A stretch of 64,000 nt of DNA from an uncultured Bartonella sp. Its GTDB lineage: Bacteria; Pseudomonadota; Alphaproteobacteria; Rhizobiales; Rhizobiaceae. The position numbers and the translations under genes were made by a program. Below are positions 38,564-48,758 of this stretch, piece after piece. The first letter of the stretch is position 1. Each line of letters begins with the position of its first letter. The stretch spans positions 434,001 to 498,000 of the forward strand of contig NZ_CAMLFE010000001.1 of NCBI RefSeq assembly GCF_946479275.1, in the 5' to 3' direction. Under the pieces are notes generated by a model. It was not told the DNA's origin. It did no database searches and saw only the letters and a list, made by a program, of their open reading frames with translations.

Positions 38564-39428
38564 AATCGTTCTTTCCGAAGGTCTCGATAAAAAGCGAACA
38601 TTTATCTGCTTGTTCAACCGTCTCTTTTAATGAAACGATGAATGTCCGTTCTGCTTCGACTGCAACACCATCCAAATGACATTGTTTGGCATGAAGAATC
38701 GTTTCAGGCCCAATGGTGGGCAAGTCTGCTCTTTCATCCTGCTGTTCTTTGGCTCGCTTGACCAACACTCCCCCCTTAAGAGGAATGCGTTTTTCATTAC
38801 GCATTTCTGTTACGCGGCGTAACATGTTATCGGTTCCCTCCGCACCTTCAACGGCCACAACGCGTCCTTTGACAGCTACTGCTCCCTGACCAATGTCAAG
38901 TTTTCCCAAGATTGCTGCTGCTTCTGCTGCAAGCATGATATCCCGCCAATTTTTTTCGTCAGCGCGTTTCTTTGTCAGATTGAATCCTTTGGGGGCCAAT
39001 AATTGCGGAACAACTTCATGAGCACCCACAACATGAAAACCATATTTTTCGACAACGCTAATGAAGGCTTTCAAAAGTGCGTCGTCTCCCTGACCCAAAG
39101 CACGGAACAATTTAGGTAATGCCGATAAAGTCGTCCAGTCAGGGCGCAAATCAGCGAGATTGGGGCGACTTTTGACGCCACCAGCCAATATAACATTCGT
39201 GATATCCGCTTTTTTCAAAGCTTTTATCAGTTTTGCTAGCTGTACGACCGAGATTTCACAATGATCATAGGCGTAAAGTTCCGGATCGGCTTCGCCTTTC
39301 AACGGAACAAGAAAAGGCTTTTCACCTGTTTCTTCAATCGCTTTAGCAACTGCTAATGGTAAAACACCACTCCCCGCAACGATTGCGGTACGTCCGGAAA
39401 GGCTACGTTTTGTGTCGCCCTTCCCCAT
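38556..39428 (-). CDS. lpxI: UDP-2,3-diacylglucosamine pyrophosphatase LpxI
   Basis: Hydrolyses UDP-diacylglucosamine to lipid X; it replaces the unrelated LpxH in many alphaproteobacteria. The 290-aa DUF1009 protein has AIVAGSGVLPLAVAKA at the N-terminus and the C-terminal LVKRAKEQQDERADLPTIGP segment that holds the conserved acidic and basic residues of the LpxI family. It lies between lpxA (2-bp gap) and lpxB (8-bp overlap), the expected place. This gene helps mark the alphaproteobacterial origin. Confidence 0.95.
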   Translation of the reverse strand: MGKGDTKRSLSGRTAIVAGSGVLPLAVAKAIEETGEKPFLVPLKGEADPELYAYDHCEISVVQLAKLIKALKKADITNVILAGGVKSRPNLADLRPDWTTLSALPKLFRALGQGDDALLKAFISVVEKYGFHVVGAHEVVPQLLAPKGFNLTKKRADEKNWRDIMLAAEAAAILGKLDIGQGAVAVKGRVVAVEGAEGTDNMLRRVTEMRNEKRIPLKGGVLVKRAKEQQDERADLPTIGPETILHAKQCHLDGVAVEAERTFIVSLKETVEQADKCSLFIETFGKNDYV

Positions 39429-39430
39429 AT

Positions 39431-40258
39431 TCAGAATCCAATGTCGCCGCTGCTATTGGTATTAACAAGCTTTGGCGTACAAAAAGCACGTTTGTGATCC
39501 GCTTCAACAAAATCGATAATATCATTTACTGCTTTTGAAGCACGATAGGCATTGCGCACATCAATGGCTCTTTCGGAAATGGGCTTGGTTCTGTCAAAGA
39601 GCATCGGCACAGCATGACGCACAGCGTGAATTTCACTATGCGGCAAACCTGATCTTTTCATGCCGATAATATTGAGGCCGCCAAGCCATGCATGGACACC
39701 GATTGCAGACCCATAGGGAATAAGATCACCCACCAGAGCTGCCAAACCACCAACAAAAGCATGATGCCCGACACGAACGAATTGATGAACCGCACCGCCG
39801 CCGCCAATAATCACGTAATCACCGATCACGACATGGCCACCAATCATCACATTATTGGAAAACGTAACATGGTTTCCCAGAGCACAATCATGCGCCACAT
39901 GAGCGTAAGCCAAAAATTCGCAATCATCGCCAACCGTCGTTGTTCCACGGCTCGTATCCGACCCGCGATGCATGGTGACACCTTCACGAACAATGCAATT
40001 TTTTCCGATAACCAAAGTGGTACGGCCACCTTTGTGTTTATTATTCTGAGGATCACCGCCCAAAACAGCATTCGGATAGACGAGAGCATTCGCTCCCAAT
40101 GTCGTCGGACCCATTATGACAACATGGCTCAACAAACGGGAATCATCCCCAATAACTGCATCGGCACTCACGGTGCAAAAGGGCCCAATTTGTACATTGA
40201 CACCAAGTTCCGCACCTTTTTCCACAATTGCAGTTGGATGAATTTCAACACCGGACAT
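39431..40258 (-). CDS. lpxA: UDP-N-acetylglucosamine acyltransferase
   Basis: First step of lipid A synthesis, O-acylating UDP-GlcNAc from acyl-ACP. The 275-aa product is a left-handed beta-helix made of hexapeptide repeats (for example IGDYVIIGGGGAVHQF) with a C-terminal helical domain. The catalytic His lies in LAYAHVAHDC. It is 9 bp from fabZ, whose hydroxyacyl-ACP substrate pool it shares. Confidence 0.96.
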   Translation of the reverse strand: MSGVEIHPTAIVEKGAELGVNVQIGPFCTVSADAVIGDDSRLLSHVVIMGPTTLGANALVYPNAVLGGDPQNNKHKGGRTTLVIGKNCIVREGVTMHRGSDTSRGTTTVGDDCEFLAYAHVAHDCALGNHVTFSNNVMIGGHVVIGDYVIIGGGGAVHQFVRVGHHAFVGGLAALVGDLIPYGSAIGVHAWLGGLNIIGMKRSGLPHSEIHAVRHAVPMLFDRTKPISERAIDVRNAYRASKAVNDIIDFVEADHKRAFCTPKLVNTNSSGDIGF

Positions 40259-40267
40259 TCTGGAACC

Positions 40268-40747
40268 CTATTCTTCTTTATTATCGGCAACAGCGATCAT
40301 GGCTGCAACTTCCGCTTCTGCCACGCGGTTACCATCAACTTCTGCAAGGCAAGAAAAGCGTCTAATTCCGCCATGTTGTTTCAATTTCTTGACATGAAGC
40401 TTTAGCTGATCACCAGGTACAACCGGCTTACGGAATTTAGCCTTGTCAACGGTCATGAGATAAACGACACCGGGTTTTTCGTCTCCCTGTACGAGCAACG
40501 AAATTGCGCCGGCAGTCTGAGCCATCGCTTCAATGATAAGCACACCTGGCATAATCGGATTTTCCGGAAAGTGGCCAGTAAAATGTGGCTCATTCACTGT
40601 CACATTTTTAATACCGGTAGCCGATTGATCGCCATCAATATCAACAATGCGGTCTATAAGAAGGAATGGATAGCGGTGAGGCAATATTGACAAGAGCTTA
40701 CGTATATCAACTGCTTCCAGACTGTTTTTCTCAACAGCAGCATTCAT
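40268..40747 (-). CDS. fabZ: 3-hydroxyacyl-ACP dehydratase FabZ
   Basis: Dehydrates 3-hydroxyacyl-ACP in fatty acid elongation and competes with LpxA/LpxD for the same intermediates. The 159-aa hot-dog fold protein has the catalytic His in [20 protein letters not shown] with the downstream Glu. It lies between lpxD (4-bp gap) and lpxA, the standard order that allows co-regulation of phospholipid and lipid A supply. Confidence 0.96.
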   Translation of the reverse strand: MNAAVEKNSLEAVDIRKLLSILPHRYPFLLIDRIVDIDGDQSATGIKNVTVNEPHFTGHFPENPIMPGVLIIEAMAQTAGAISLLVQGDEKPGVVYLMTVDKAKFRKPVVPGDQLKLHVKKLKQHGGIRRFSCLAEVDGNRVAEAEVAAMIAVADNKEE

Positions 40748-40751
40748 CTCG

Positions 40752-41795
40752 TCATTTCTCCTTATTGAACTTTGTCATATTTCTGAGCGCAGCAACTTCA
40801 CGGAACCACTGCTTTATCGGTCTTGCAGGGCTACCGCCCCATTTTTCCCCGTCCGGAATATCATTCATCACGCCGCTAGCCGCAGCAATTTGAACATGTG
40901 CTCCAACTTTGACGTGATCTGCCAAACCGACGCTACCACCCAATTGGGTCATATCACCAATCGTTGAACTTCCGGCAATTCCGCAATGTGCAGCGATAAG
41001 ACAATAGCGCCCGATTTGAACGTTATGAGCAATTTGGACAAGATTATCGACCTTGGTTCCCTCACCGATCACAGTATCCTTCAGCGCACCGCGGTCGATG
41101 GTGGTATTGGCCCCAATTTCCACATCATCCTGAATAATAACGCGACCAAGTTGCGGAATTTTTTCAATTCCGCTTGGGCCACCAACATATCCAAATCCGT
41201 CCTGACCGACTCTGACACCGGGATATAGGTGAACACGGTTACCAATGAAGCTGTATTGGATTGAAACCGAAGGTGCAATATAACATTCCCGCCCGACGCG
41301 GCAATTTTCACCAATCACGGCCGTCGAAGAAACAAGCGTACCGCTCCCAACCTCTGCACCGCGCCCAATAACTGCACCCGCTTCAACAGTAACTCCCTCT
41401 TCGAGCTTTGCTTCGGGATGAACAAAGGCATGAGGAGATATGCCATATTCACCAAACCATGGAGCAGGTTTTGCAGCTGTTGGAAACAAAATCCGGCCAA
41501 TCATCGCAAAATCGCGATGAGGCGATGGTGTAACCAACGTAGCAATATTATCAGGAACCTTGGAAGCGACATCTTCCGAACAGAAAACTGCAAGTGCACG
41601 GCTTTCCCGCAGTGCTTTCGCAAATTTTCTACTTTCGACAAAAACCAGAGAACCCGGCTCTGCATTATCAAGCGAGGAAAGATGCTCAATAACCGAGCCA
41701 CTCAATTCAGGATTGCGTAAAGCGGCACCTGTTAAAGCTGCCGCCTCGCCAACAGTCAACTGTCGGGACGGCGTAAAAAATAATGAATCCGCCAT
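40752..41795 (-). CDS. lpxD: UDP-3-O-acylglucosamine N-acyltransferase
   Basis: Third step of lipid A synthesis, N-acylating UDP-3-O-acylglucosamine. The 347-aa product has an N-terminal uridine-binding domain (to about residue 110), a hexapeptide beta-helix and a C-terminal helix. The catalytic His is in [14 protein letters not shown]. It sits 47 bp downstream of bamA, as in most proteobacteria. Confidence 0.96.
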   Translation of the reverse strand: MADSLFFTPSRQLTVGEAAALTGAALRNPELSGSVIEHLSSLDNAEPGSLVFVESRKFAKALRESRALAVFCSEDVASKVPDNIATLVTPSPHRDFAMIGRILFPTAAKPAPWFGEYGISPHAFVHPEAKLEEGVTVEAGAVIGRGAEVGSGTLVSSTAVIGENCRVGRECYIAPSVSIQYSFIGNRVHLYPGVRVGQDGFGYVGGPSGIEKIPQLGRVIIQDDVEIGANTTIDRGALKDTVIGEGTKVDNLVQIAHNVQIGRYCLIAAHCGIAGSSTIGDMTQLGGSVGLADHVKVGAHVQIAAASGVMNDIPDGEKWGGSPARPIKQWFREVAALRNMTKFNKEK

Positions 41796-41842
41796 CAGAA
41801 CACTTTCTCTCCCGATCTATTTCGATCGGGAGAAAGGAAAAA

Positions 41843-44257
41843 TTAGAACTTGGTTGAGACACCAAAGTTGAAGTTCTGTGTCCGATCACCACTCTCTTTT
41901 ACGACAGGCCATGCATAGTCAAAACGCAATGGACCGAACGGAGATGCCCACATCAAGCTCACACCAGCGGATGCACGCCAAGCACTGTCATCACCCGTAA
42001 CCGGATTTTCAAAGTCATAAACCGGATCATACTTGTTGCCGTAAAGCGTTGCAGTATCGGCAAAGAACGCACCACGCATACCCAGACTATCCGGAACAAC
42101 CGGCATCGGGAACTGGATTTCCGCCGTGGCATTCATATAGGTTGTACCACCGAGGAAGTACTTATCCCCATCCATAGAACGTTGACGCGGGCCAATGCCG
42201 TTATATTTGAAACCGCGAATCATATCCGAATTGCTTTTGAACATATCAAAGATACGGACACCGTCATCACCGATTTCATGAATATAACCACCACCGACAG
42301 ACAGCAATCCGACAAGATCGTATGTTTCGGAAATCGTCTTATACATCATGGCCTTACCGGTCGTCTTCAAGAAATTGGCATCACCACCGACACCGGCATA
42401 TTCCTGAATACCGCGAATGAAGAGACCATCATGCGGATTTTTCATGTCGTCGATCGTGTTATAGGTCAAGCCATAACTGACTGAAGACCGGATCCACGGA
42501 CTATTTTCGGAAGCCTGAATAATGGCACCGGAATAATCTCTCATCTCTTCATATTCTTTGCTTGTATGATTTTCGTTTGCACGATCTTCATAGCGACCCT
42601 TATGGTCAAGATTATATTCTTCCTGAACGTAATTATACGCAATGCTACCGGTCAACTGTTCGGTAATCGGAACACCGAAACGAACTGTACCACCCGTCTG
42701 TTTAACATCATAATCGTCATTCATACGATATGTGCGACGGAAGATATCAAAACCGGCCGACAAACGATAACCGAGGAAATAAGGCTCGGTAAACGACAAG
42801 TTATAATTACGTGCATCATCTTCACCGGCACCGGCACCAATACGGACATATTGGCCACGCCCCAGGAAGTTACGCTCGGTAATAGACGCTTCAACCGAAG
42901 CGCCCGGCGAATCGCCACCGGTTGTATAACCACCACCGATAGAGAATTCACCAGTCGATTTTTCGGTTACATCAACAACAAGGATAACCTGATCAGGTTG
43001 TGAACCCGGAGCCGTCGATACATTGACTGTCTGGAAGAAACCAAGTCCTTCAAGACGACGCTTGGCGCGCTGAACCATTGTCTGGTTGTAGGCATCGCCT
43101 TCGTTCAAATCAAGCTCACGACGGATGACATAATCACGTGTCTTATCGTTACCGCGAATCTCGATACGTTCGACATAAGCGCGAGGCCCCTGATCGATAT
43201 TGTAGACGATAGAAATCGTGTGATTGTTGAAATCACGATCACCACGTGGCTCGACCTTGGCAAAAGCATAACCTGAATCAGCAACTTTATCATTAATTGC
43301 CAATACCGAGTCTTCAATGCGTTTTGCCGAATAGACATCACCCTCATGGGTTTTCAGCACTTTCTGCATTGATTTGGTATCAACACCTTCAATCGTGCTA
43401 TCAACCTGCACGTCACCCAACTTGTAGCGGGCACCTTCATCAACAACGAACTTGATTTTATATGAATTGCTCGCTTCATCAAAAGTTGCATCGGCCGAAA
43501 CAATCTGGAAATCAGCATAACCGTGATTGAAATAAAAACGACGAAGTGCTTCCTGATCTGCCTGAAGACGATCGTCACTGTAAACATCGCCACGTGTCAA
43601 CCATGAAAGGAAGTTCGACCGTTTTGTAGCAATCACATCACGCAGACGACGGTTACCAAAGGCTTTGTTTCCTTCAAAAGTAATGTCGTCAATTTTGGTC
43701 TTTTTACCTTCTGTGACTTTGAAGATAACATTAACGCGCCCCTGCCCGAGATCGACTGTCTGAGCTGAAACAGCAGCGTCATTGCGACCTACATAACGAT
43801 AGGCATCACGAATAGCCTGTTCGTCGGATGCAAGTTTGGCAGGATCAAAAGCTTCACGTGGTTTGAGCGAGATGACGCGCTGCAAATCCGGATCTTTGAC
43901 CTTTTTATTGCCTTGGAAGAGCACCTGATTGACGACTTCGTATTCCTTGACGGTAACAACAAGCGTACTTCCGACTTGCTTCATTTTGACGTCGGAAAAC
44001 AGCCCCATTGCAAAAAGCCGCTTCAACCCCTCGTCAATATCGGTATTGGAAAAGTTTTTACCAACTTTGATGCCCGTATTATCACGAATCGTCTGCGCGT
44101 CAACGCGCTGGTTACCATGAACCTCGATGGAGTGAACGACAGCCGCCTGTGCAACTCCCATCCCCAGAACCGAGACAGTTACAGTCGCCGGAACGGCCAT
44201 TGCTACTGTAAGTGCCAGTGCAGATGCTGCGCTAAGAAATTTCGAATTCGCCGTCAT
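41843..44257 (-). CDS. bamA: Outer membrane protein assembly factor BamA
   Basis: Central beta-barrel of the BAM complex, inserting outer membrane proteins; BamE is encoded at 67-579. The 804-aa product has a signal peptide ending around AQAA (residue ~39), five POTRA domains (to about residue 440, starting VVHSIEVHGNQRVD) and a 16-strand barrel ending in F as required for insertion (NFGVSTKF). The VRGF-like motif in the barrel reads IRGFKYNGIGP. A 228-bp gap to rseP includes a strong hairpin, so it may be partly uncoupled from upstream transcription. Confidence 0.97.
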   Translation of the reverse strand: MTANSKFLSAASALALTVAMAVPATVTVSVLGMGVAQAAVVHSIEVHGNQRVDAQTIRDNTGIKVGKNFSNTDIDEGLKRLFAMGLFSDVKMKQVGSTLVVTVKEYEVVNQVLFQGNKKVKDPDLQRVISLKPREAFDPAKLASDEQAIRDAYRYVGRNDAAVSAQTVDLGQGRVNVIFKVTEGKKTKIDDITFEGNKAFGNRRLRDVIATKRSNFLSWLTRGDVYSDDRLQADQEALRRFYFNHGYADFQIVSADATFDEASNSYKIKFVVDEGARYKLGDVQVDSTIEGVDTKSMQKVLKTHEGDVYSAKRIEDSVLAINDKVADSGYAFAKVEPRGDRDFNNHTISIVYNIDQGPRAYVERIEIRGNDKTRDYVIRRELDLNEGDAYNQTMVQRAKRRLEGLGFFQTVNVSTAPGSQPDQVILVVDVTEKSTGEFSIGGGYTTGGDSPGASVEASITERNFLGRGQYVRIGAGAGEDDARNYNLSFTEPYFLGYRLSAGFDIFRRTYRMNDDYDVKQTGGTVRFGVPITEQLTGSIAYNYVQEEYNLDHKGRYEDRANENHTSKEYEEMRDYSGAIIQASENSPWIRSSVSYGLTYNTIDDMKNPHDGLFIRGIQEYAGVGGDANFLKTTGKAMMYKTISETYDLVGLLSVGGGYIHEIGDDGVRIFDMFKSNSDMIRGFKYNGIGPRQRSMDGDKYFLGGTTYMNATAEIQFPMPVVPDSLGMRGAFFADTATLYGNKYDPVYDFENPVTGDDSAWRASAGVSLMWASPFGPLRFDYAWPVVKESGDRTQNFNFGVSTKF

Positions 44258-44383
44258 TGGCTTCTTTACCCTTGTTTATTTGTTTCCGGACACATTGTAT
44301 CCAAAAATGCTTATATACCCCTAATAGCGGGTTTTTTTATACAAGCAAGGCCTTCCGTTAAAATCTGCCTACTTCTTTACTCA

Positions 44384-44403
44384 CCGTGGCATGTATGCCA
44401 CGG
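44384..44403. repeat. Inverted repeat between rseP and bamA
   Basis: CCGTGGCA (44384-44391) pairs perfectly with TGCCACGG (44396-44403) around a TGTA loop. It lacks a T-run on the minus strand, so it is more likely an RNA-processing or operator-like element than a terminator. Confidence 0.5.
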
Positions 44404-44485
44404 CATTTCTTAAATATGGTAAACAGTTTACACCATTTTTAATAAGAAACATCGCTCAACTTGATAAACTGTTAACACACCTAAA

Positions 44486-45649
44486 TCAACTGAACCAGCA
44501 TAAATAATCGTTGGATATTGCAAATAGCATAAAAGCCATCACTGCAACGAAACCGATTGTGAATATTGATTCTTGAATTCTTTTTGGAACCGGCCGACCG
44601 ATAATTCCTTCAATGACGTAGAACACCAGATGCCCGCCATCAAGAGGAGGCAAAGGAAAAAGGTTGATCAAACCGATGCCAATCGACAAAAGCGCTGTGA
44701 AATTAAGGAGCGACATAAAACCGGTTTCGCTCACCTGCCAGGCAATGGTCGCGGTTTTTGATGGCCCACTCAATTGGCAACGATCTTCTCTTCCTTCTAT
44801 CAATCGCCCTAAATACCGGACAGTTTGAACAACAATGAAAGCCGACTTGTCTATTGCCTCGCCAATAGCGGGAAATAATCCATAACTGATATGGCCTTCA
44901 TAAGCCGGATCAAGCCTGCCCGGATTATTCGGATCAACAGGAGCGCCTGCACCAATCATGCCGACACGTACCTTATTGCCGAAACCGTCGTCTCTTTCAG
45001 TCGGTTTTGGTGTTATCGTAACCGTAAAAGGTGCGCCGGCTCTCTCCATTGAAAAATTGATCGGATCATCACCATGAAGAGAAACATAGGAGATAAGATC
45101 ATCAAAACTCTCGACCTTTTGCCCGTCCATTTCTATAAAACGATCGCCCGGTTTCAATCCGACAGTCATTGCAGGTGCGCCATCAACCAAAGAACCGATA
45201 ACCGGCTCAATTGTCATTCTTCCGTAAGAAAAGAAGAAAAATGACAAAACAACAACTGTAAAAATTGCGTTGGTAAAGGGCCCTGCAAACACGGTGGCTG
45301 CACGTGCCCATGCATTGGCCGCAGCAAACGAGCCTGGAAGGGCTGCCGCGTCCGATTTCGATGTCATACCCGCAGCATCTTCATCCCCGATGAATTTTAC
45401 ATAACCGCCAAGCGGTATCAGTGCAATGCGCCAACGTGTGCCACGTTTATCTGTTACGGCACAAATTTCCGGACCAAACCCCAATGAAAAAGTGCTCGCT
45501 CCGATACCGCACCAGCGTCCCACAAGATAATGCCCCATCTCATGGACAAAAATAATGACCATGATGACACATATCACACCGAAAACGCGCAATACTGGTG
45601 TACCAATGTCAGCTATCAGACTCGTTGTTTCCAAGAAAGGCTCCGTCAT
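44486..45649 (-). CDS. rseP: RIP site-2 metalloprotease RseP
   Basis: Intramembrane zinc protease that cuts anti-sigma factors and remnant signal peptides. The 387-aa protein has His36-Glu37 and His40 in HEMGH inside the first membrane segment, one PDZ domain in the middle (MTVGLKPGDRFIEMDGQ) and the second active-site motif NLFPLPPLDGG near the C-terminus. It is shorter than the enterobacterial protein, which has two PDZ domains. Its ATG directly abuts the cdsA stop. No dxr gene lies between, as usual in Rhizobiales. Confidence 0.95.
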   Translation of the reverse strand: MTEPFLETTSLIADIGTPVLRVFGVICVIMVIIFVHEMGHYLVGRWCGIGASTFSLGFGPEICAVTDKRGTRWRIALIPLGGYVKFIGDEDAAGMTSKSDAAALPGSFAAANAWARAATVFAGPFTNAIFTVVVLSFFFFSYGRMTIEPVIGSLVDGAPAMTVGLKPGDRFIEMDGQKVESFDDLISYVSLHGDDPINFSMERAGAPFTVTITPKPTERDDGFGNKVRVGMIGAGAPVDPNNPGRLDPAYEGHISYGLFPAIGEAIDKSAFIVVQTVRYLGRLIEGREDRCQLSGPSKTATIAWQVSETGFMSLLNFTALLSIGIGLINLFPLPPLDGGHLVFYVIEGIIGRPVPKRIQESIFTIGFVAVMAFMLFAISNDYLCWFS

Positions 45650-46465
45650 TCAGATCAGATTAAACATATTGGAAGGGACAGCCATATCCGCGGCAATTGC
45701 ACCGACAAGATAGAGTAAAATGGCAGCAAATACCAAACCGTCGACACGATCCATAAAACCGCCATGTCCAGGTAAAAAATGGCCTGAATCTTTCACCCCG
45801 AACTTACGTTTTACCCATGATTCAGAAATATCACCAATTTGCGATATTACAGACAATGCAAGTGAGAGGACGGGAATAAAAAAATTGGCCGGCGAGGTAT
45901 CAAGCGCGAAAAATGCAACAAGACACCCTCCCGCAGTTCCGGCAAGAGCGCCACCTATTGCGCCACTCCAAGTCTTGTTGGGGGAAAATTTCGGCGCCAG
46001 TTTCGGGCCACCGAGCGAACGACCATTGAAATAGGCTGCAATGTCCGTGCCCCACACAATAGCAAAAAGAAATATGATCGCTCCAAAACCGAACGGCTCT
46101 TCACCTCTTATAAAGGTAAGCGAGGCAACCGGTAAAGTTGCATAGATAAAGCCGCCTGCAACCCATCCCGCATTTTTAAGTGACATGATAGCGAGGATGA
46201 CTGCACATAAAGCAATTACGATAAAAATAAGTGGCGCCGAAAAATCAAAAACAAGGAGTACACCAAAGATGACATATGCTAAACTTGCGACAATCTCATC
46301 GACAAGTCGCCAACAACTCTTGGCAATTCCTCTCCACTCAAAGAGCACAAGGCCACCAACGCACCATGCAAACAAAGCAAATAGAAAACCACCTTCCCAT
46401 GTTAAAAAAAGTGCCACGGCCGCAAAAATGACAGCAGTCAGGACTCTCATGAGAAGATTAGACAT
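45650..46465 (-). CDS. cdsA: Phosphatidate cytidylyltransferase
   Basis: Makes CDP-diacylglycerol, the precursor of all phospholipids, including the phosphatidylcholine made by Pcs (12937-13746). The 271-aa protein has about eight membrane segments and the CDS signature near the C-terminus, SWVKRKFGVKDSGHFLPGHG followed by GFMDRVD. It lies 75 bp after uppS and abuts rseP. Confidence 0.96.
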   Translation of the reverse strand: MSNLLMRVLTAVIFAAVALFLTWEGGFLFALFAWCVGGLVLFEWRGIAKSCWRLVDEIVASLAYVIFGVLLVFDFSAPLIFIVIALCAVILAIMSLKNAGWVAGGFIYATLPVASLTFIRGEEPFGFGAIIFLFAIVWGTDIAAYFNGRSLGGPKLAPKFSPNKTWSGAIGGALAGTAGGCLVAFFALDTSPANFFIPVLSLALSVISQIGDISESWVKRKFGVKDSGHFLPGHGGFMDRVDGLVFAAILLYLVGAIAADMAVPSNMFNLI

Positions 46466-46540
46466 TGGTTTTCCACTCCCAAAGTGACATTGTCAGGCGA
46501 AAGTTACCTACCCTTTCAAGGTTCAGGATGTCGAGAACGG

Positions 46541-47272
46541 TCAAGACTGGCCTCCGTTTTGTTTGTCATTTTCATGAACACGCCCGAAGCGACGCTCACG
46601 TAACCAATAATCGGAGACTGCAATATCGAGCTGTTCTTCGTCGAAATCAGGCCAATAACATGCAGCAAAATAAAGTTCGCTATATGCCGATTGCCAAAGC
46701 AAAAAATTTGACAACCTTTGTTCGCCACTGGTGCGAATGATCAAATCAGGATCCGGTATATCATATGTATCAAGACATTTTGAAAATGCCGCTTCGTCGA
46801 TTTCTCCCGGTTTGATATTGCCTCTACGTACCGCCTCTATCAACTTTTTTGCTGCACGAACAATTTCGGCACGTCCACCATAGTTGAAAGCCACGACAAG
46901 ATTGAGGCCATTATTCTGTTTTGTCGTAGTCTCGGCCTCGTCAAGCAATTTAACAATTTCGGATGGTACACCAGCGCGCTCGCCAATCACCCGGATGCGA
47001 ACATTTCTTTCCCGAAGCTCCGCGAGGTCACGTTTGATAAACAGCTTCAACAACCCCATCAGATGATTGACCTCTTCATCGGGGCGTGACCAGTTTTCAG
47101 ATGAAAAAGCAAATACTGTTAGCCACTCAAGACCATTGCTACTGGCATGGCGAACAATCCGATGAAGTGCTTCCATGCCAATTTTATGACCTGCAATACG
47201 AGGTAATCCACGAACACGTGCCCAACGACCGTTTCCGTCCATTATTATGGCGATATGATGTGGATATAACAT
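46541..47272 (-). CDS. uppS: Undecaprenyl diphosphate synthase (isoprenyl transferase)
   Basis: Cis-prenyltransferase that makes the C55 carrier for peptidoglycan and O-antigen. The 243-aa product has the N-terminal [10 protein letters not shown] (catalytic Asp12) and the C-terminal [25 protein letters not shown] segments, both diagnostic. It lies 30 bp downstream of frr in the conserved translation-to-envelope cluster. Confidence 0.96.
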   Translation of the reverse strand: MLYPHHIAIIMDGNGRWARVRGLPRIAGHKIGMEALHRIVRHASSNGLEWLTVFAFSSENWSRPDEEVNHLMGLLKLFIKRDLAELRERNVRIRVIGERAGVPSEIVKLLDEAETTTKQNNGLNLVVAFNYGGRAEIVRAAKKLIEAVRRGNIKPGEIDEAAFSKCLDTYDIPDPDLIIRTSGEQRLSNFLLWQSAYSELYFAACYWPDFDEEQLDIAVSDYWLRERRFGRVHENDKQNGGQS

Positions 47273-47302
47273 ATTCTGGACCTGTTTTAACGCAATGAAC
47301 TT

Positions 47303-47863
47303 TTAGACTTGCATGATTTCGGCTTGTTTGGCTGCAAGAATTTTATCGATTTCGCCAATCGTTCCGTCAGTCAACTTCTGGATTTTATCCGACGCAATCC
47401 GGCTTTCATCCTGACTGATCTCGCTATCTTTTTCTGCTTTCTTCAAACCTTCCATACCGTCACGACGAACGTGGCGCACCGCAACGCGAGCCTGCTCGGC
47501 GTATTGGTGAGCAATTTTGACAAGGTCCTTGCGGCGTTCTTCATTGAGTTCGGGAAGAGGAATGCGCAAAGTCGTGCCGTCAGTTATAGGATTTAATCCC
47601 AATGACGATTCTCTGATAGCTTTATCAACAGCATTCACCATGGACTTATCCCAAACCGAAACTGACAACATACGCGGCTCCGGCACTGCAATATTAGCAA
47701 CCTGATTGAGAGGAACTGTCGAACCATAAGCATCAACTGTAATCGGCTCAAGCAGGCTTGCCGATGCACGACCGGTTCTCAATCCCATCAACTCATGTTT
47801 GAATGATGAAATGGCGCCTTCCATACGGCGCTTGAGATCGTCGATATTTGTAGCGTCACTCAT
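47303..47863 (-). CDS. frr: Ribosome recycling factor
   Basis: Splits post-termination ribosomes together with EF-G. The 186-aa length is standard. The N-terminal long helix [20 protein letters not shown] and the C-terminal helical bundle ([19 protein letters not shown]) are intact. It lies 27 bp after pyrH. Essential in most bacteria. Confidence 0.97.
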   Translation of the reverse strand: MSDATNIDDLKRRMEGAISSFKHELMGLRTGRASASLLEPITVDAYGSTVPLNQVANIAVPEPRMLSVSVWDKSMVNAVDKAIRESSLGLNPITDGTTLRIPLPELNEERRKDLVKIAHQYAEQARVAVRHVRRDGMEGLKKAEKDSEISQDESRIASDKIQKLTDGTIGEIDKILAAKQAEIMQV

Positions 47864-47890
47864 GCTAATTCTCCTTCAACTTATCTGATA

Positions 47891-48610
47891 TTATTCGGAT
47901 ACCACTGTATATCTTCCGGTGCCATTCAGCACATTTGCCAGTCCACCCTTTTCACTGATGGAATAGACAATAATCGGAATATGATTTTCGCGTGCCAAGG
48001 TAATGGCTGTCGTGTCCATCACGGCCAAACCTTTTCTTATGACTTCCTCATGCGTCAGACGGTCATAGCGCGTCGCATTCGGATCTTTTTTCGGGTCGGC
48101 CGAATAAATTCCATCCACCTGGGTTGCTTTCAATAAAACATCCGCGCCAATTTCAGCGGCTCTCAAAGCCGCTGCCGAATCGGTTGTAAAAAATGGATTT
48201 CCGGTGCCGCCGGCAAAGATGACGACTTTACCTTGACTAATATATCCTACAGCTTTGCGTTGCGAAAAACTCTCGCAAATCTGTGGCATTGCTATAGCTG
48301 AAAGAACCACCACTTCGACGCCAAGCTTTGTTAAAGAAGTGCGTAAAGCTAGCGAATTGATTGCCGTTGCCAACATTCCCATATGGTCTCCGGTAACACG
48401 GTCACCGCCCCTTGATGCAACCGCAACGCCGCGAAAAATATTTCCGCCACCTATGACAACGCCAACTTCGACACCCATATCATGGGCATCTGCTATATCT
48501 TTAGCGATACGATCAACAACAGAAACGTCAATACCGAAACTCTGCCCTCCCATAAGAGCTTCACCAGAAGCTTTTAACAAAATCCGTTTGTAGAGGGGCT
48601 TATTGGTCAT
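47891..48610 (-). CDS. pyrH: Uridylate kinase (UMP kinase)
   Basis: Phosphorylates UMP in pyrimidine synthesis. The start at 48610 (MTNKPLYKRILLKASGEALMGG) gives the usual 239 aa; the open frame runs 86 codons further upstream but that part is not protein-like. Family segments VVIGGGNIFRGV and GGTGNPFFTTDSAAALRAAE are present. A hairpin at 48638-48661 lies in its leader, and tsf ends 148 bp upstream, so transcription between them may be attenuated. Confidence 0.96.
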   Translation of the reverse strand: MTNKPLYKRILLKASGEALMGGQSFGIDVSVVDRIAKDIADAHDMGVEVGVVIGGGNIFRGVAVASRGGDRVTGDHMGMLATAINSLALRTSLTKLGVEVVVLSAIAMPQICESFSQRKAVGYISQGKVVIFAGGTGNPFFTTDSAAALRAAEIGADVLLKATQVDGIYSADPKKDPNATRYDRLTHEEVIRKGLAVMDTTAITLARENHIPIIVYSISEKGGLANVLNGTGRYTVVSE

Positions 48611-48758
48611 TAGTAGTCTCCGACTGATAGATTCACTGTGCCTTCGATACACGAAGGGCACCGCATTGTCACGCGATGCCCTCTCTACAACGTTTTTTCC
48701 GCTTCTCACAACGCTAAAAGCACTGCTTTGAAGCAAATAAACCGAATTTTGTCCAAAA

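Noticed and set aside
39692-40405. 237-codon plus-strand frame opposite lpxA and fabZ
   Set aside because: Rich in His, Asn and Thr, as expected for the antisense of hexapeptide repeats; lpxA is certain on the other strand.
44315-44340. Terminator-like T-run before bamA
   Set aside because: The stem is only four base pairs and lies on the plus strand, where no gene needs ending.
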